Assembly (NCBI GenBank): GCA_002083825.1
Contig: DAZV01000051.1
Location: 1 to 64,000 of the forward strand
Direction of reading: 5' to 3'
DNA length: 64,000 nt
Origin: Candidatus Sericytochromatia bacterium S15B-MN24 CBMW_12
Lineage (GTDB): Bacteria; Cyanobacteriota; Sericytochromatia; S15B-MN24; UBA4093
Below the pieces are notes generated by a model. The model saw only the letters and a list, made by a program, of their open reading frames with translations. It was not told where the DNA came from and did no database searches. The position numbers and the translations under genes are program-made. This document shows positions 44,260 to 52,836 of this stretch, piece by piece (position 1 is the first letter of the stretch; the number at the start of each line of letters is the position of its first letter).

Positions 44260-45512
44260 CGAACCTGCCCGTTTCCCCGAACCAGGTACTTGGTGGTCGT
44301 CAGCTCCTTGAGGCCCATCGGTCCGCGGGCGTGGAGCTTCTGGGTCGAGATGCCCACCTCGGCCCCGAAGCCGAACTCCCCGCCATCGGTGAAGCGGGTG
44401 GAGGCATTGACGTAGACGGCCGCTGCGTCCACCTCGGCGAGGAAGCGCTCGGCAGACGCGTAGTCGCTGGTGACGATGGCCTCGGAATGGCGGGTCCCGT
44501 AGCGCGAGATGTGAGCGAGGGCGTCATCGAGGGAATCCACCACGCGCACGGCCAGGATACGATCCAGGTACTCGGTCTCCCAGTCGGCCTCCGTGGCGGC
44601 AACGGCCTCGGGAAAGACCTGCCGGACCCGTTCGTCGCCCCTGATCTCGATGCCGGCCTCGCCGAGTCGCCCGAGCGCGGCAGGAAGCCAGTCCTCCGCG
44701 CGGCCGGAATGGACCAGGAGGGACTCGGTGGCATTACAGACGCCTGGGCGCTGGCACTTGGAGTTGACGATGATGTCCGTGGCCATGGCCGCATCGGCCG
44801 AGGCATCGACGTAGACGTGGCAGTTTCCGACCCCGGTCTCGATCACGGGAACCTTGGCCAGCTGGATCACGCGCTGAATCAGGCCGGCCCCGCCCCGCGG
44901 GATGACGACGTCGAGGAGGCCCGTGAGCCCCAGCATCTCGTCCACTGCGTACCGCTCCGGGGTCAAGACGCCCTGGACGAGGTCGGGGCTCAGTCCGACG
45001 GATTCCAGGCCGCGCTGCACCAGGGCGACGAGGGCGAGATTGGATTCCCATGCGGCCGAGCTGCCCCGCAGCAGGAGGGCATTTCCCGACTTGAGACAGA
45101 GTCCGGTGGCCTCGATGGTGACGTTGGGGCGGGACTCGTAGATGAAGCCGACCAGCCCGAGGGGAACGCGAATCTGCTCGATGCGCAGCCCATTGGGGCG
45201 GGTCCAGCCTCTCAGGACTTCCCCCAGCGGATCGGGCAAGTCCACGATGTCACGGAGGCCCTTGGCCATCTCGGAGACGCGGTCGCCCGCGAGGGAGAGC
45301 CGGTCGAGAAGGGGAAGCGGCGTGCCGGTAGCCTGGGCGCGCGCGAGGTCTCGCAGGTTGGCCTCGCGGAGGAGGTCGGCTTCGTCGATGAGCATGCGGG
45401 CGATCGCGAGCAAGGCGCGATCGCGCGTCGCCGAGTCCTGGCGGGCAAGTTCGCCCGCGACACGCTTGGCATTCTCCGCCTGCTGACGGACGGTCGGAAT
45501 CGTGGCGGCCAT
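44256..45512 (-). CDS. proA: Gamma-glutamyl phosphate reductase
   Basis: The second enzyme of proline synthesis, 418 residues, NADPH-dependent and of the aldehyde-dehydrogenase fold. The active Cys is in the K-C-Q-R-P-G-V-C-N segment, and P-R-G-G-A-G-L-I and D-G-G-E-F-G-F-G-A-E are typical. AAAAGGAGG precedes the ATG. It lies 53 bp after proB. Confidence 0.96.
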   Translation of the reverse strand: MAATIPTVRQQAENAKRVAGELARQDSATRDRALLAIARMLIDEADLLREANLRDLARAQATGTPLPLLDRLSLAGDRVSEMAKGLRDIVDLPDPLGEVLRGWTRPNGLRIEQIRVPLGLVGFIYESRPNVTIEATGLCLKSGNALLLRGSSAAWESNLALVALVQRGLESVGLSPDLVQGVLTPERYAVDEMLGLTGLLDVVIPRGGAGLIQRVIQLAKVPVIETGVGNCHVYVDASADAAMATDIIVNSKCQRPGVCNATESLLVHSGRAEDWLPAALGRLGEAGIEIRGDERVRQVFPEAVAATEADWETEYLDRILAVRVVDSLDDALAHISRYGTRHSEAIVTSDYASAERFLAEVDAAAVYVNASTRFTDGGEFGFGAEVGISTQKLHARGPMGLKELTTTKYLVRGNGQVR

Positions 45513-45565
45513 GGCACCCTCCTTTTGTGAACCCGAGGATCTCGGCCCCCCCTAGGGCAAGCGGC

Positions 45566-46675
45566 TCAGAGGAGAGCCAGGTTGTCCCGGTGGACCACCT
45601 CGTCGGCGGGCTTGTAACCCAGGATCGCCTCGATCTCGGCCGATTTCCGGCCGGTGATCCGGCGGATCTCGTCGGAAGCGTAGTTGGTGATGCCGCGAGC
45701 GAGCTCATGGCCGTCGAGCGACATGAGTCGGACCGGGTCGCCGGCGGTGAACTCGCCCTCGCTGTGCGAGATGCCCGCCGGAAGCAGGCTCTTGCCGCCG
45801 CTCTGAACGGCATGGGCGGCTCCGGCATCGACCACGAGAACGCCCTTGGGCGAGAGTCCATAGGCCAGCCAGCGCTTGCGGCTCTCCATGCGGTCTTCCC
45901 GGGCGAGAAACAGAGTGCCTCCGGGATCACGGCCCTCGACGAGGTCGATGAGCCGCTCGGGGGCGCGCCCGGTCATCAGCATCATCGGGATCCCGCTCGC
46001 GGTGGCGATACGGGCGGCGGCCAGCTTGGTCACCATGCCCCCGGTGCCGAGGTCCGAGCCTGAACCCCCGGCCAGGGCCTCGATTTCCGGGGTGATCGCC
46101 GGAACCTCTGGCAGGAGGCACGCATCGGCATGGTGATTGGGATTACGGTCGTAGAGGCCGTCGACGTCCGAGAAAATGACCAGCCACTGGGCCTCGATCA
46201 ACTGGGCGACCAGTGCCGAGAGGGTGTCGTTGTCCCCGAACTTCAGCTCGTCGACGGCCACCGAGTCGTTCTCGTTGATGACGGGAACGACCGGCGGATC
46301 GAAGTCGAGCAGGGCCTGGAGGGTATTTGAGGCATTGAGATAGCGCTGGCGGTCGGCGAGATCCGCGCGGGTGAGCAGGATCTGCGCGGAAGCGAGCCCC
46401 AGCGGGGCGAGGACGGATTCGTAGGCGTGCATGAGCAGGCCCTGCCCGACGGCGGCGGCGGCTTGCTTTTCGGGGAGGGTACGCGGGCGATGAGAGATGC
46501 CGAGCCGGAACCTCCCGGCGCCCACGGCTCCGGAGGTGACGATGACGACGCGCCACCCGCGGTCGACGAGGTCGGAGACCGTCATGGCAAGGCGCATGAG
46601 CACCTTGCCATTGAGGCCGAGGGGAGAAGTGACGGTGGAGGTTCCGACCTTGATGACCAGGCGGCGCGAGGTCAT
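45566..46675 (-). CDS. proB: Glutamate 5-kinase
   Basis: The first enzyme of proline synthesis, 369 residues: an amino acid kinase domain (V-I-K-V-G-T-S-T at the N-terminus, N-E-N-D-S-V, G-T-G-G-M-V-T-K) and a C-terminal PUA domain (about 275-365). Proline feedback control is usual for the family. Start shares ATGA with the obgE stop. Confidence 0.96.
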   Translation of the reverse strand: MTSRRLVIKVGTSTVTSPLGLNGKVLMRLAMTVSDLVDRGWRVVIVTSGAVGAGRFRLGISHRPRTLPEKQAAAAVGQGLLMHAYESVLAPLGLASAQILLTRADLADRQRYLNASNTLQALLDFDPPVVPVINENDSVAVDELKFGDNDTLSALVAQLIEAQWLVIFSDVDGLYDRNPNHHADACLLPEVPAITPEIEALAGGSGSDLGTGGMVTKLAAARIATASGIPMMLMTGRAPERLIDLVEGRDPGGTLFLAREDRMESRKRWLAYGLSPKGVLVVDAGAAHAVQSGGKSLLPAGISHSEGEFTAGDPVRLMSLDGHELARGITNYASDEIRRITGRKSAEIEAILGYKPADEVVHRDNLALL

Positions 46676-47937
46676 TCGACGTAGGTGAACTCCAGCGACC
46701 CCACCTTGACGGTGTCTCCGTCCTTGACGCCCCGAGCCTTGAGAGCGTCGTAGACGCCCAGCTTGGACAGGGTGCGTTCGAGACGATGGAGAGACTCCGG
46801 GTCGTCCGGGTCGAGGTGTTCGATCATGCGTTCGATCCGGGACCCGGTGACGACCCAGACGCGGTCCTGGCGGGTGAGTTCGAAGGGTTTGACCGGTGCG
46901 GCCGCTTCCGGAACGGTGGGGATGAAGGACGGCGGCGGCGGGAGCTGGGAGATCCGGTGTTGGACGTAGTTGAGAAGCTCCTTGAGCCCCTCGCGGGTGG
47001 CCGCGGAGATGGGGAAAACCGCGAAGCCTTGGTTTTCGAGTTCAAGGCGGGTGCGTTCCAGGTTTTCCTGGGCACTGGGCAGGTCGATTTTGTTGAGAAC
47101 GGCGACCATGGGACGGGTAGCCAGTTCGGGTGAGTAGGAATGGAGTTCGGAGTTGATGATGTTCCAGTCCTGGAGGGGGTCCCGCTCCTCGGGTCCTCCG
47201 GAGAGATCCAGGACGTGCAGCAGGAGGCGGGTGCGCTCGACGTGTCGGAGGAACTCGTGACCGAGTCCGGCACCGGAGTGAGCTCCCTCGATGAGGCCGG
47301 GGATATCGGCCACGACCACGGTATCCTCGCCCAGTTTGACGACTCCGAGTTGGGGTTCGAGGGTGGTGAAGGGGTAATCGGCGATCTTGGGCTTGGCGGC
47401 CGAGATGACCGAGATGAGGGTGGACTTGCCCGCGTTGGGGAAACCGACGAGTCCGACGTCGGCGAGAAGCTTGAGTTCCAGGCGCAAGTTGAATTGGACA
47501 CCGAGCGTTCCGCGTTCGGCGGTGGTGGGGGCGCGGTTGGTGGGAGAGGCGAAGCGGGCGTTGCCGCGGCCTCCCTTTCCGCCGGGGGCGGCGAGATAAC
47601 GCTCGCCTTCTTGGCTGAGATCCGCGAGGATGTGGCCCGAGTCGGCGTCGTAGACCACGGTTCCGACGGGAACCCTGACGATGACGTCCTTGGCACCCTT
47701 GCCGTGACGGTTCTTGGCGGTGCCGCCGGCACCGGCTTCGGCCTCGAATTCCTTCTTGAAGCGGAAGTCGAGAAGGGTTGAGAGATCATGGGTGGCTTCG
47801 ATGAGAACCGAGCCTCCGTGACCTCCATCTCCGCCGGAAGGGCCGCCGTAGGCGACGTACTTCTCGCGGTGGAACTGGACGGCGCCGTCGCCGCCGTCTC
47901 CTGATTTGACCTTAATATTGGCGCGATCGATAAACAT
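46672..47937 (-). CDS. obgE: GTPase Obg
   Basis: A 421-residue ribosome-assembly GTPase: the glycine-rich Obg fold (about 1-155), the G domain with GFPNAGKSTL, D-I-P-G-L-I-E-G-A and N-K-I-D, and a C-terminal OCT domain of about 70 residues. The frame is open 87 codons further upstream, but MFIDRANIK is the family N-terminus. No ribosome-binding site precedes this ATG. Confidence 0.96.
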   Translation of the reverse strand: MFIDRANIKVKSGDGGDGAVQFHREKYVAYGGPSGGDGGHGGSVLIEATHDLSTLLDFRFKKEFEAEAGAGGTAKNRHGKGAKDVIVRVPVGTVVYDADSGHILADLSQEGERYLAAPGGKGGRGNARFASPTNRAPTTAERGTLGVQFNLRLELKLLADVGLVGFPNAGKSTLISVISAAKPKIADYPFTTLEPQLGVVKLGEDTVVVADIPGLIEGAHSGAGLGHEFLRHVERTRLLLHVLDLSGGPEERDPLQDWNIINSELHSYSPELATRPMVAVLNKIDLPSAQENLERTRLELENQGFAVFPISAATREGLKELLNYVQHRISQLPPPPSFIPTVPEAAAPVKPFELTRQDRVWVVTGSRIERMIEHLDPDDPESLHRLERTLSKLGVYDALKARGVKDGDTVKVGSLEFTYVE

Positions 47938-47946
47938 AATATAAAC

Positions 47947-47976
47947 AGTGTAAGGCCTGGCGCTCCGCCCCGTCAA
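47947..47976 (-). promoter_or_regulatory. Promoter of the obg-proBA operon
   Basis: TTGACG (47976-47971), an 18-bp spacer and TACACT (47952-47947) on the minus strand. The obgE ATG lies only nine bases past the -10 box, so the mRNA would be nearly leaderless. Confidence 0.6.
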
Positions 47977-47990
47977 CGAGAGAGCATGCA

Positions 47991-48018
47991 TTGACGCCCG
48001 GCGATCCCGCGCTAGCAT
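47991..48018 (+). promoter_or_regulatory. Possible promoter of the cyclophilin-like gene
   Basis: TTGACG (47991-47996), 16-bp spacer, TAGCAT (48013-48018). It is back to back with the obg promoter. Confidence 0.5.
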
Positions 48019-48088
48019 GGGCATGAGATCCCGTCGCAGCAAGCAATCAAGCCATGATTCGCCTGCACCTTGCGATCGGAGGTTGGGG

Positions 48089-48718
48089 ATGGCTGAGATC
48101 CGGCTTTTCGCGCTCCTGGCGGTCATGATCCCGGTTTTGGCGGGGATGCCTGGGTCGGGAGCGGCCTCGGCCCAGGGCGAATCGGACGGCGTTCCCATGC
48201 AGGCCTATGGTCGAATCATCCCGGCGGGGCCGGTGTTGAGGTTCGACACGACCGAAGGGACGTTCCGGGTCATGCTCTTCGGCGCGCATGCCCCGCGCCT
48301 GGTGCGAGCCTTCCTGGAGAGCGTCTCCGCGGGGGCGTTTCGGCAGGAGGGATTCTGGCTGGCTCGCGCCGAGGGGATTCAACTCGGCTCTCCGATGACC
48401 GACGTCTCGGACGGCGGATCCCGGGATGTTCGTTCGGGCTCGCCCGGGTCGCGCCCCTTGCGCGACAGTGCGAGCATTCCCTTCCTCGCGACCATGGGAG
48501 CCCACGGTTTCGACGGCACGAGTCTGAGGCCGATCGCTGGGAGCGTCATGGTCGATTCTCGCTTCATCGTGGGCGGGCAGTTGCTGAGAAGGGAGTACTT
48601 CGTGGCGCGCGGGGCGGGGTTCCGGCGCGGGGAGGTGATCGGGCACGTGATCTCGGGGATGGCCACCGTGCGGCGCCTGGATTCCCGGGACGGCATCCTG
48701 GCGGTCAGGGTCGAGTGA
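48089..48718 (+). CDS. Secreted degenerate cyclophilin-like protein
   Basis: A 209-residue protein with an N-terminal signal peptide (about 1-28, ending ASAQ). The core resembles cyclophilin peptidyl-prolyl isomerases (F-D-T-T-E-G-T-F-R-V-M-L-F; late G-H-V-I-S-G-M-A-T-V-R-R-L-D), but the usual substrate-binding N-G-S-Q-F-F region is replaced by S-R-F-I-V-G-G-Q, so catalysis is doubtful. GGAGG precedes the ATG at 48089. Confidence 0.65.
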   Translation: MAEIRLFALLAVMIPVLAGMPGSGAASAQGESDGVPMQAYGRIIPAGPVLRFDTTEGTFRVMLFGAHAPRLVRAFLESVSAGAFRQEGFWLARAEGIQLGSPMTDVSDGGSRDVRSGSPGSRPLRDSASIPFLATMGAHGFDGTSLRPIAGSVMVDSRFIVGGQLLRREYFVARGAGFRRGEVIGHVISGMATVRRLDSRDGILAVRVE

Positions 48719-48758
48719 ATTGGCTCCAAGATCCGCCAGAGGGCCATCGGGGGCGTGT

Positions 48759-50258
48759 TCAGGGAAGCGCGACGGTACCGCCGAACAGGCTGGAGCCGGG
48801 GCGAACGTCCATTTTCCATGGCCGCTCCTGCTCCGAGTTAAGCAGGTAGTAGGCGGTTCCCCAGCGGCGCGAGGGGCCGGTAACGTTTGCTGGTTTGGCT
48901 ATCGGTCGGGGCTGGATGCCTGTGAGCTTGATGCTGCCGTAAGTCCCGCGAAGATTGATCTCGGGAGCATAGGAATAGCGGGGATCCGTGGTCAGCCCCA
49001 GCCCGAAGATGGCGTTGGCGAGGGTCCAGTCCGAGAAGACGTCCTCGAAGGTGGCTCCGCGGGGCAGCAAGGCTTGGGTCACGCCCGAGACGCCCACCTG
49101 GGGGGACTTGATGACGTCGCGAATCATCGCTTCGGAGAAGCGATCGTAGAGGTAGCGCGAGAAGAGGTAGCTGAGGCCGTAGGAGAAGCCGCGCGGATTG
49201 TCTGACCAGTCCGTGAGGGAGTACTTCTCGGGGTTCGCCTGGAAGAAGGCGATGTCCTTGGCTATCTCGTCGTTGCCGTTTCGCAGGCCCCAGCCGCAGA
49301 GGTCCATGGCGAGCATGGCGAGGGCCTCGTCCAGCCAGGTTTCCTCGGGTGCGTTGCGGTTGGGGAGGAGGACTTTCTGGTTGTAGATGACCAGGTGGGT
49401 GAACTCGTGAGCCAGGGTGCCGTAGGTGGTCCAGGCCTTCTGCTTGAAGATCTGGTCGGTCAGGAAGATGACTTCTTTTTCGTTGGAGTGATCCCGAACG
49501 TTGCCTTGGCTGGCGATCCGGGCGTGGAGGTCGCGGCTCCAGAAGTAGCCCATCAGGCCTGCATCCTTGCCGAAGTTGTCGACCGCGGGGGAGATGACGA
49601 TGTAGACGCGGCGATCGCCGTCGATGCCCGGATCGGGGCTTGCGCCGAAGACCTGGGTCACGCGGGGGTAGATGATGGACTCGAAGGCCGCAGCCAGCTC
49701 TCCCAATTTCGAGCTGAGGTTCGGATCGGCGTGGAGGGAGCTTGCGGTATCGACGAAGAAGTAGGCATTTTCCGTGGGGGGGATGACCAGCTTGGCTTGT
49801 TGCGGCTTGTCACCCGTCCACTGAGAATTGCCGATGTTGACCCAGAAGGGTCGGGTTTCGTCTTTTTTCGGGGGCGGTGAGACCTCTTGGAGGCGGCGCT
49901 GCGGCTCGGCGACGGTCTCGGCGGCCAGGGCCCGGGAGGACTCTCGAAAACGGCTGTGGGCGTCTCCACGGGGGCCTGGAAGGGCGTCAGGGTCGGTGGC
50001 GGGCAGTACCTGGAGGCGGAAGCTCTCTTCGCGCAGGGCCGTGGGGCCGGCGGAGAGGGCGAAAAGCAGCTTGCGGGCGCTACCGAGATTGAGTAGCCCG
50101 CTGGACTGGGGCCCCACGATGAACTGACGGACGCGCCCATCGACCCCTTGCCGGAGGTCGATCTCGGAGGAAGTCGTGGGGGGGAAAAGGTTGCACCCCG
50201 TCAAGACAGCCAGCATGAGGGCCATCGACAGGGGTCCGAGCCGTCGCACCATGGCCAT
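48759..50258 (-). CDS. M30-like zinc metalloprotease lipoprotein
   Basis: A 499-residue lipoprotein (lipobox V-L-T-G-C) with a gluzincin active site: T-L-A-H-E-F-T-H-L-V around residue 283 and the third ligand Glu in E-E-T-W-L-D-E-A-L-A. This matches hyicolysin (M30) type peptidases. Residues 25-120 are an unassigned region, partly low complexity. Probably acts on the cell surface or in the periplasm. Confidence 0.82.
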   Translation of the reverse strand: MAMVRRLGPLSMALMLAVLTGCNLFPPTTSSEIDLRQGVDGRVRQFIVGPQSSGLLNLGSARKLLFALSAGPTALREESFRLQVLPATDPDALPGPRGDAHSRFRESSRALAAETVAEPQRRLQEVSPPPKKDETRPFWVNIGNSQWTGDKPQQAKLVIPPTENAYFFVDTASSLHADPNLSSKLGELAAAFESIIYPRVTQVFGASPDPGIDGDRRVYIVISPAVDNFGKDAGLMGYFWSRDLHARIASQGNVRDHSNEKEVIFLTDQIFKQKAWTTYGTLAHEFTHLVIYNQKVLLPNRNAPEETWLDEALAMLAMDLCGWGLRNGNDEIAKDIAFFQANPEKYSLTDWSDNPRGFSYGLSYLFSRYLYDRFSEAMIRDVIKSPQVGVSGVTQALLPRGATFEDVFSDWTLANAIFGLGLTTDPRYSYAPEINLRGTYGSIKLTGIQPRPIAKPANVTGPSRRWGTAYYLLNSEQERPWKMDVRPGSSLFGGTVALP

Positions 50259-50506
50259 CCCCCCTCACGTCCGCGTCCTAAGGCCATCGCCGACGTCAAG
50301 CGCCGAACCCGTCGCGGTTCAAGTCCAGCCACAATCCGGAAGACGACCTGACACTACCCTAGCGGGAAGGCTCAGGCTCGTCAACAGGCCCTTTAGGCAA
50401 TATGCCCCGATTCCCGGTCATTCATCACGAAGCTCCCAGCGGCCCCGAGGGGACACTGAGAGCAAGCGATGCGGGCGGAACCCGCCGCATGGAAACGGGG
50501 GTGCGG

Positions 50507-50737
50507 TCAGGAACTGACCGCGAAGGCCTTCTGGCTCAACGACGCCGTGGTCGCGTTGAACTTCAGGCTCATCGGCTGCCCGCAGCAAAGGGGCGCAATC
50601 CGGATGAAATCGTCCTTGCGAATGGCATGCGCACAGCGCACGCAGATCAGCCCGCCGCTGTGAATTCGCATCGAGAACCCACAACACTGGGGAATATCAC
50701 GTTTCTCACCGCAAAGGTGACAGGTCAGCTTTCTCAT
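50507..50737 (-). CDS. Cys-rich mini-protein with two CCGxxM motifs
   Basis: A 76-residue protein with four Cys clusters: C-H-L-C, Q-C-C-G-F-S-M, C-V-R-C and L-C-C-G-Q-P-M. It looks like an internally duplicated metal-binding domain; CCGxPM also occurs in desulfoferrodoxin-like proteins. GAGGA precedes the ATG at 50737. No known family assigned. Confidence 0.72.
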   Translation of the reverse strand: MRKLTCHLCGEKRDIPQCCGFSMRIHSGGLICVRCAHAIRKDDFIRIAPLCCGQPMSLKFNATTASLSQKAFAVSS

Positions 50738-50871
50738 CGTTCGTCCTCGTAAAGGGGGCGAACTCCGAATCGAATCGGAGCATGATTCCACTCTATCAAG
50801 CCTCCGGCTAAAGGTCAAGAGAAGGTAATCGAAAGTTTAAGGAAAAATTAAGCAGAATCAGCTAAAAAAAG

Positions 50872-51519
50872 TCATTTAGCCTGGATGGCAGCCAGGAGGT
50901 CACGGACCTCCGCATCCGCGGTCGCGATCGCCTCAAACCGCTGGGCGGGCCCCTCCGCCCCGCTGAGATCGACGGCAGAACCCGCTAGGGTGGCCGCTCC
51001 GCGCACGACGTGCTCGAGCTCGGTAATCTGAGCCTGAGACATGCCCTCCATGCGGCCGGTTCCCGCTGCCCTCAACAGGCCTTCCGCCACGAGGGTCGAG
51101 ACGGCGCTCAGATCCATCACCGTCGAATCACCCGAGGCCTTGACCAATCCGGAAAGTCGCAGGGACTTTCCGTTCTTACCCCTCACCGTGGCCCGGATGA
51201 CCGAGACCCGCTCGGACGGCACTCCCCCGAGGCGGAAGTTACCGGAAGCGTCGCTTCGAGTGGTCGAATTGGCAACCGGAAGGCCCGCGAGCATGAAGGA
51301 TTGAAGCTCGGCATGCTCCCCCACGGAGACCTCCCCGGGGAAATACGCCGAAGTCCGGTACCCCTCCAGGCCGCCGATGGCCGTGAGCTGCGCCTCCGGA
51401 ACGCGGACCTGGCCCGAAACGGAAACTCCCAGGAAGCCGAGAGAGCCGAAGAAATCCGCGCAACCGGAAAGAGCGACGGTGGCCGTTAGCAAGAGGGGAA
51501 CGGCGAGCGAGATTCGCAT
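50872..51519 (-). CDS. Small lipoprotein of unknown function
   Basis: A 215-residue lipoprotein (lipobox A-L-S-G-C). After the anchor, residues about 30-125 look like a carboxypeptidase-regulatory-like beta domain (D-A-S-G-N-F-R-L-G-G-V-P), then a helical part. Function unknown; possibly a surface-structure component. Confidence 0.75.
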   Translation of the reverse strand: MRISLAVPLLLTATVALSGCADFFGSLGFLGVSVSGQVRVPEAQLTAIGGLEGYRTSAYFPGEVSVGEHAELQSFMLAGLPVANSTTRSDASGNFRLGGVPSERVSVIRATVRGKNGKSLRLSGLVKASGDSTVMDLSAVSTLVAEGLLRAAGTGRMEGMSQAQITELEHVVRGAATLAGSAVDLSGAEGPAQRFEAIATADAEVRDLLAAIQAK

Positions 51520-51872
51520 GGGGAAGATCCTCCATCCCGAGGTTTAGCGAGGGCCAACGCGAAGCCTCGCGGGGAATCTCCATTCTAGCGCGCTGCCCGG
51601 CGTTTGCGCATGCCCGGGGAAAATTCTTCGAAAAGGGTCACCCTGACGGCGGCCGTAGCGATTGCTTCCATGAGGGGAATCCGAGGGGCGGGACCCGCAA
51701 GACTTAGCCGTTTGAACGGCGCAAAGGGCGTCATGGCGGGGATGCGAGGGCGATCGTTAACATTTGACGATTAAGTTATGTTTTGATTAACTGGAGCTAG
51801 CCAGAGCTTCGTCGCCAAGAGGCGATCGCATGGCTTCATCGTCGCACTTCCCCGAGAAAGGATACGATCCCC
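51520..51872. other. Intergenic region (353 bp) with a promoter
   Basis: It separates two divergent genes. TTGACG (51764-51769), a 17-bp spacer and TTAACT (51787-51792) form a plausible promoter for the plus-strand secreted protein. The 51520-51760 stretch holds nothing else I can identify. Confidence 0.55.
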
Positions 51873-52700
51873 ATGCAGAAACTCACGCGGCTGGTTCCCC
51901 TGGCGATAGCCTTGACGCTGGTGGCGGCCCCGGCGGCGATCGCGCCGGCCTTCGCCCAGGGCACTGCGAAGATGCAGCAAGAGCACGCCATGCGAGGTAC
52001 CACCAGCACCGGCTACATGCTCAATCATGCCTACCAGGAAGCAATTCATGCTCACGAAGCCGCCGCCCTGGGCATGAACGACATGGCCACGAACCACCTG
52101 GAAAACGTCAGGCTCACGGTGGCCATGATCGATCCCCAGCAGAGCGGCATGAACGCGGGCTTGCAGCAGCAACTCGCCGCCATCCGGGAGAGCGTCTCGA
52201 ACGTCGACTTGCCGGATGACCGCGCCAGAGCCACCCAGAACACCCAGCAGGTGGTCAGTCAGTTCGTGGCATTTTATGGCCGCATGCCGCAAGGCATCGG
52301 GGGCGGCGGCGGGGCGGCCCAAGCTGAGGTCTTGATGCCCACCGTCTTCGACCTGACGACCATGGCCACCTCGGAGGCCGCCCAGGTCCAGACTTCGGTC
52401 GTCTCGCGCGACTGGGCCGAGACCCAGATTCACGCCAAGGACGTGGTCAGTCACCTCGACAAGGCCATCAAAGCGGCCGAGAGCGGCACGCGTCGCCTCG
52501 ACGCGGCGATCGTCAACGAGCTGAAGAGCGTACGCAAGGACGCCAACAACCTGATGACCCAGACGCGCAACAAGAACCAGCAAGCGAGCCAAACTGCCGG
52601 CAAGCTCGTCGGGCGCCTGGGCACCCTGACCCCCAAGATTGCCCGATCCATCGAGACGACGCAGGGCGGGGGCGCCGGCCAGCAGATGCCGAGGCGATAG
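51873..52700 (+). CDS. Secreted helical protein of unknown function
   Basis: A 275-residue protein with a clear signal peptide (cleavage near AFAQ, about 29). The mature part is almost wholly helical with many Gln, Asn and Ala and a short Gly-rich hinge (G-I-G-G-G-G-G-A). No family recognised; it resembles uncharacterised periplasmic helical proteins. GAAAGGA precedes the ATG by ten bases, and a strong terminator follows. Confidence 0.75.
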   Translation: MQKLTRLVPLAIALTLVAAPAAIAPAFAQGTAKMQQEHAMRGTTSTGYMLNHAYQEAIHAHEAAALGMNDMATNHLENVRLTVAMIDPQQSGMNAGLQQQLAAIRESVSNVDLPDDRARATQNTQQVVSQFVAFYGRMPQGIGGGGGAAQAEVLMPTVFDLTTMATSEAAQVQTSVVSRDWAETQIHAKDVVSHLDKAIKAAESGTRRLDAAIVNELKSVRKDANNLMTQTRNKNQQASQTAGKLVGRLGTLTPKIARSIETTQGGGAGQQMPRR

Positions 52701-52735
52701 CACCGTCGGCACGGCGACAGCAGCCCTCCCATGGC

Positions 52736-52761
52736 GGCGCGACCCACGGGTCGCGCCTTTT
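52736..52761 (+). terminator. Terminator after the secreted helical protein
   Basis: GGCGCGACCC (52736-52745) and GGGTCGCGCC (52748-52757) with a tight loop, followed by TTTT. Confidence 0.93.
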
Positions 52762-52836
52762 GCGCGTCTTTCCGCTTTACGGGCTTCCGGAAGCACCCTA
52801 GACTGGAGGTTCAGATCGTAGAAGGGGGCCAACCCA

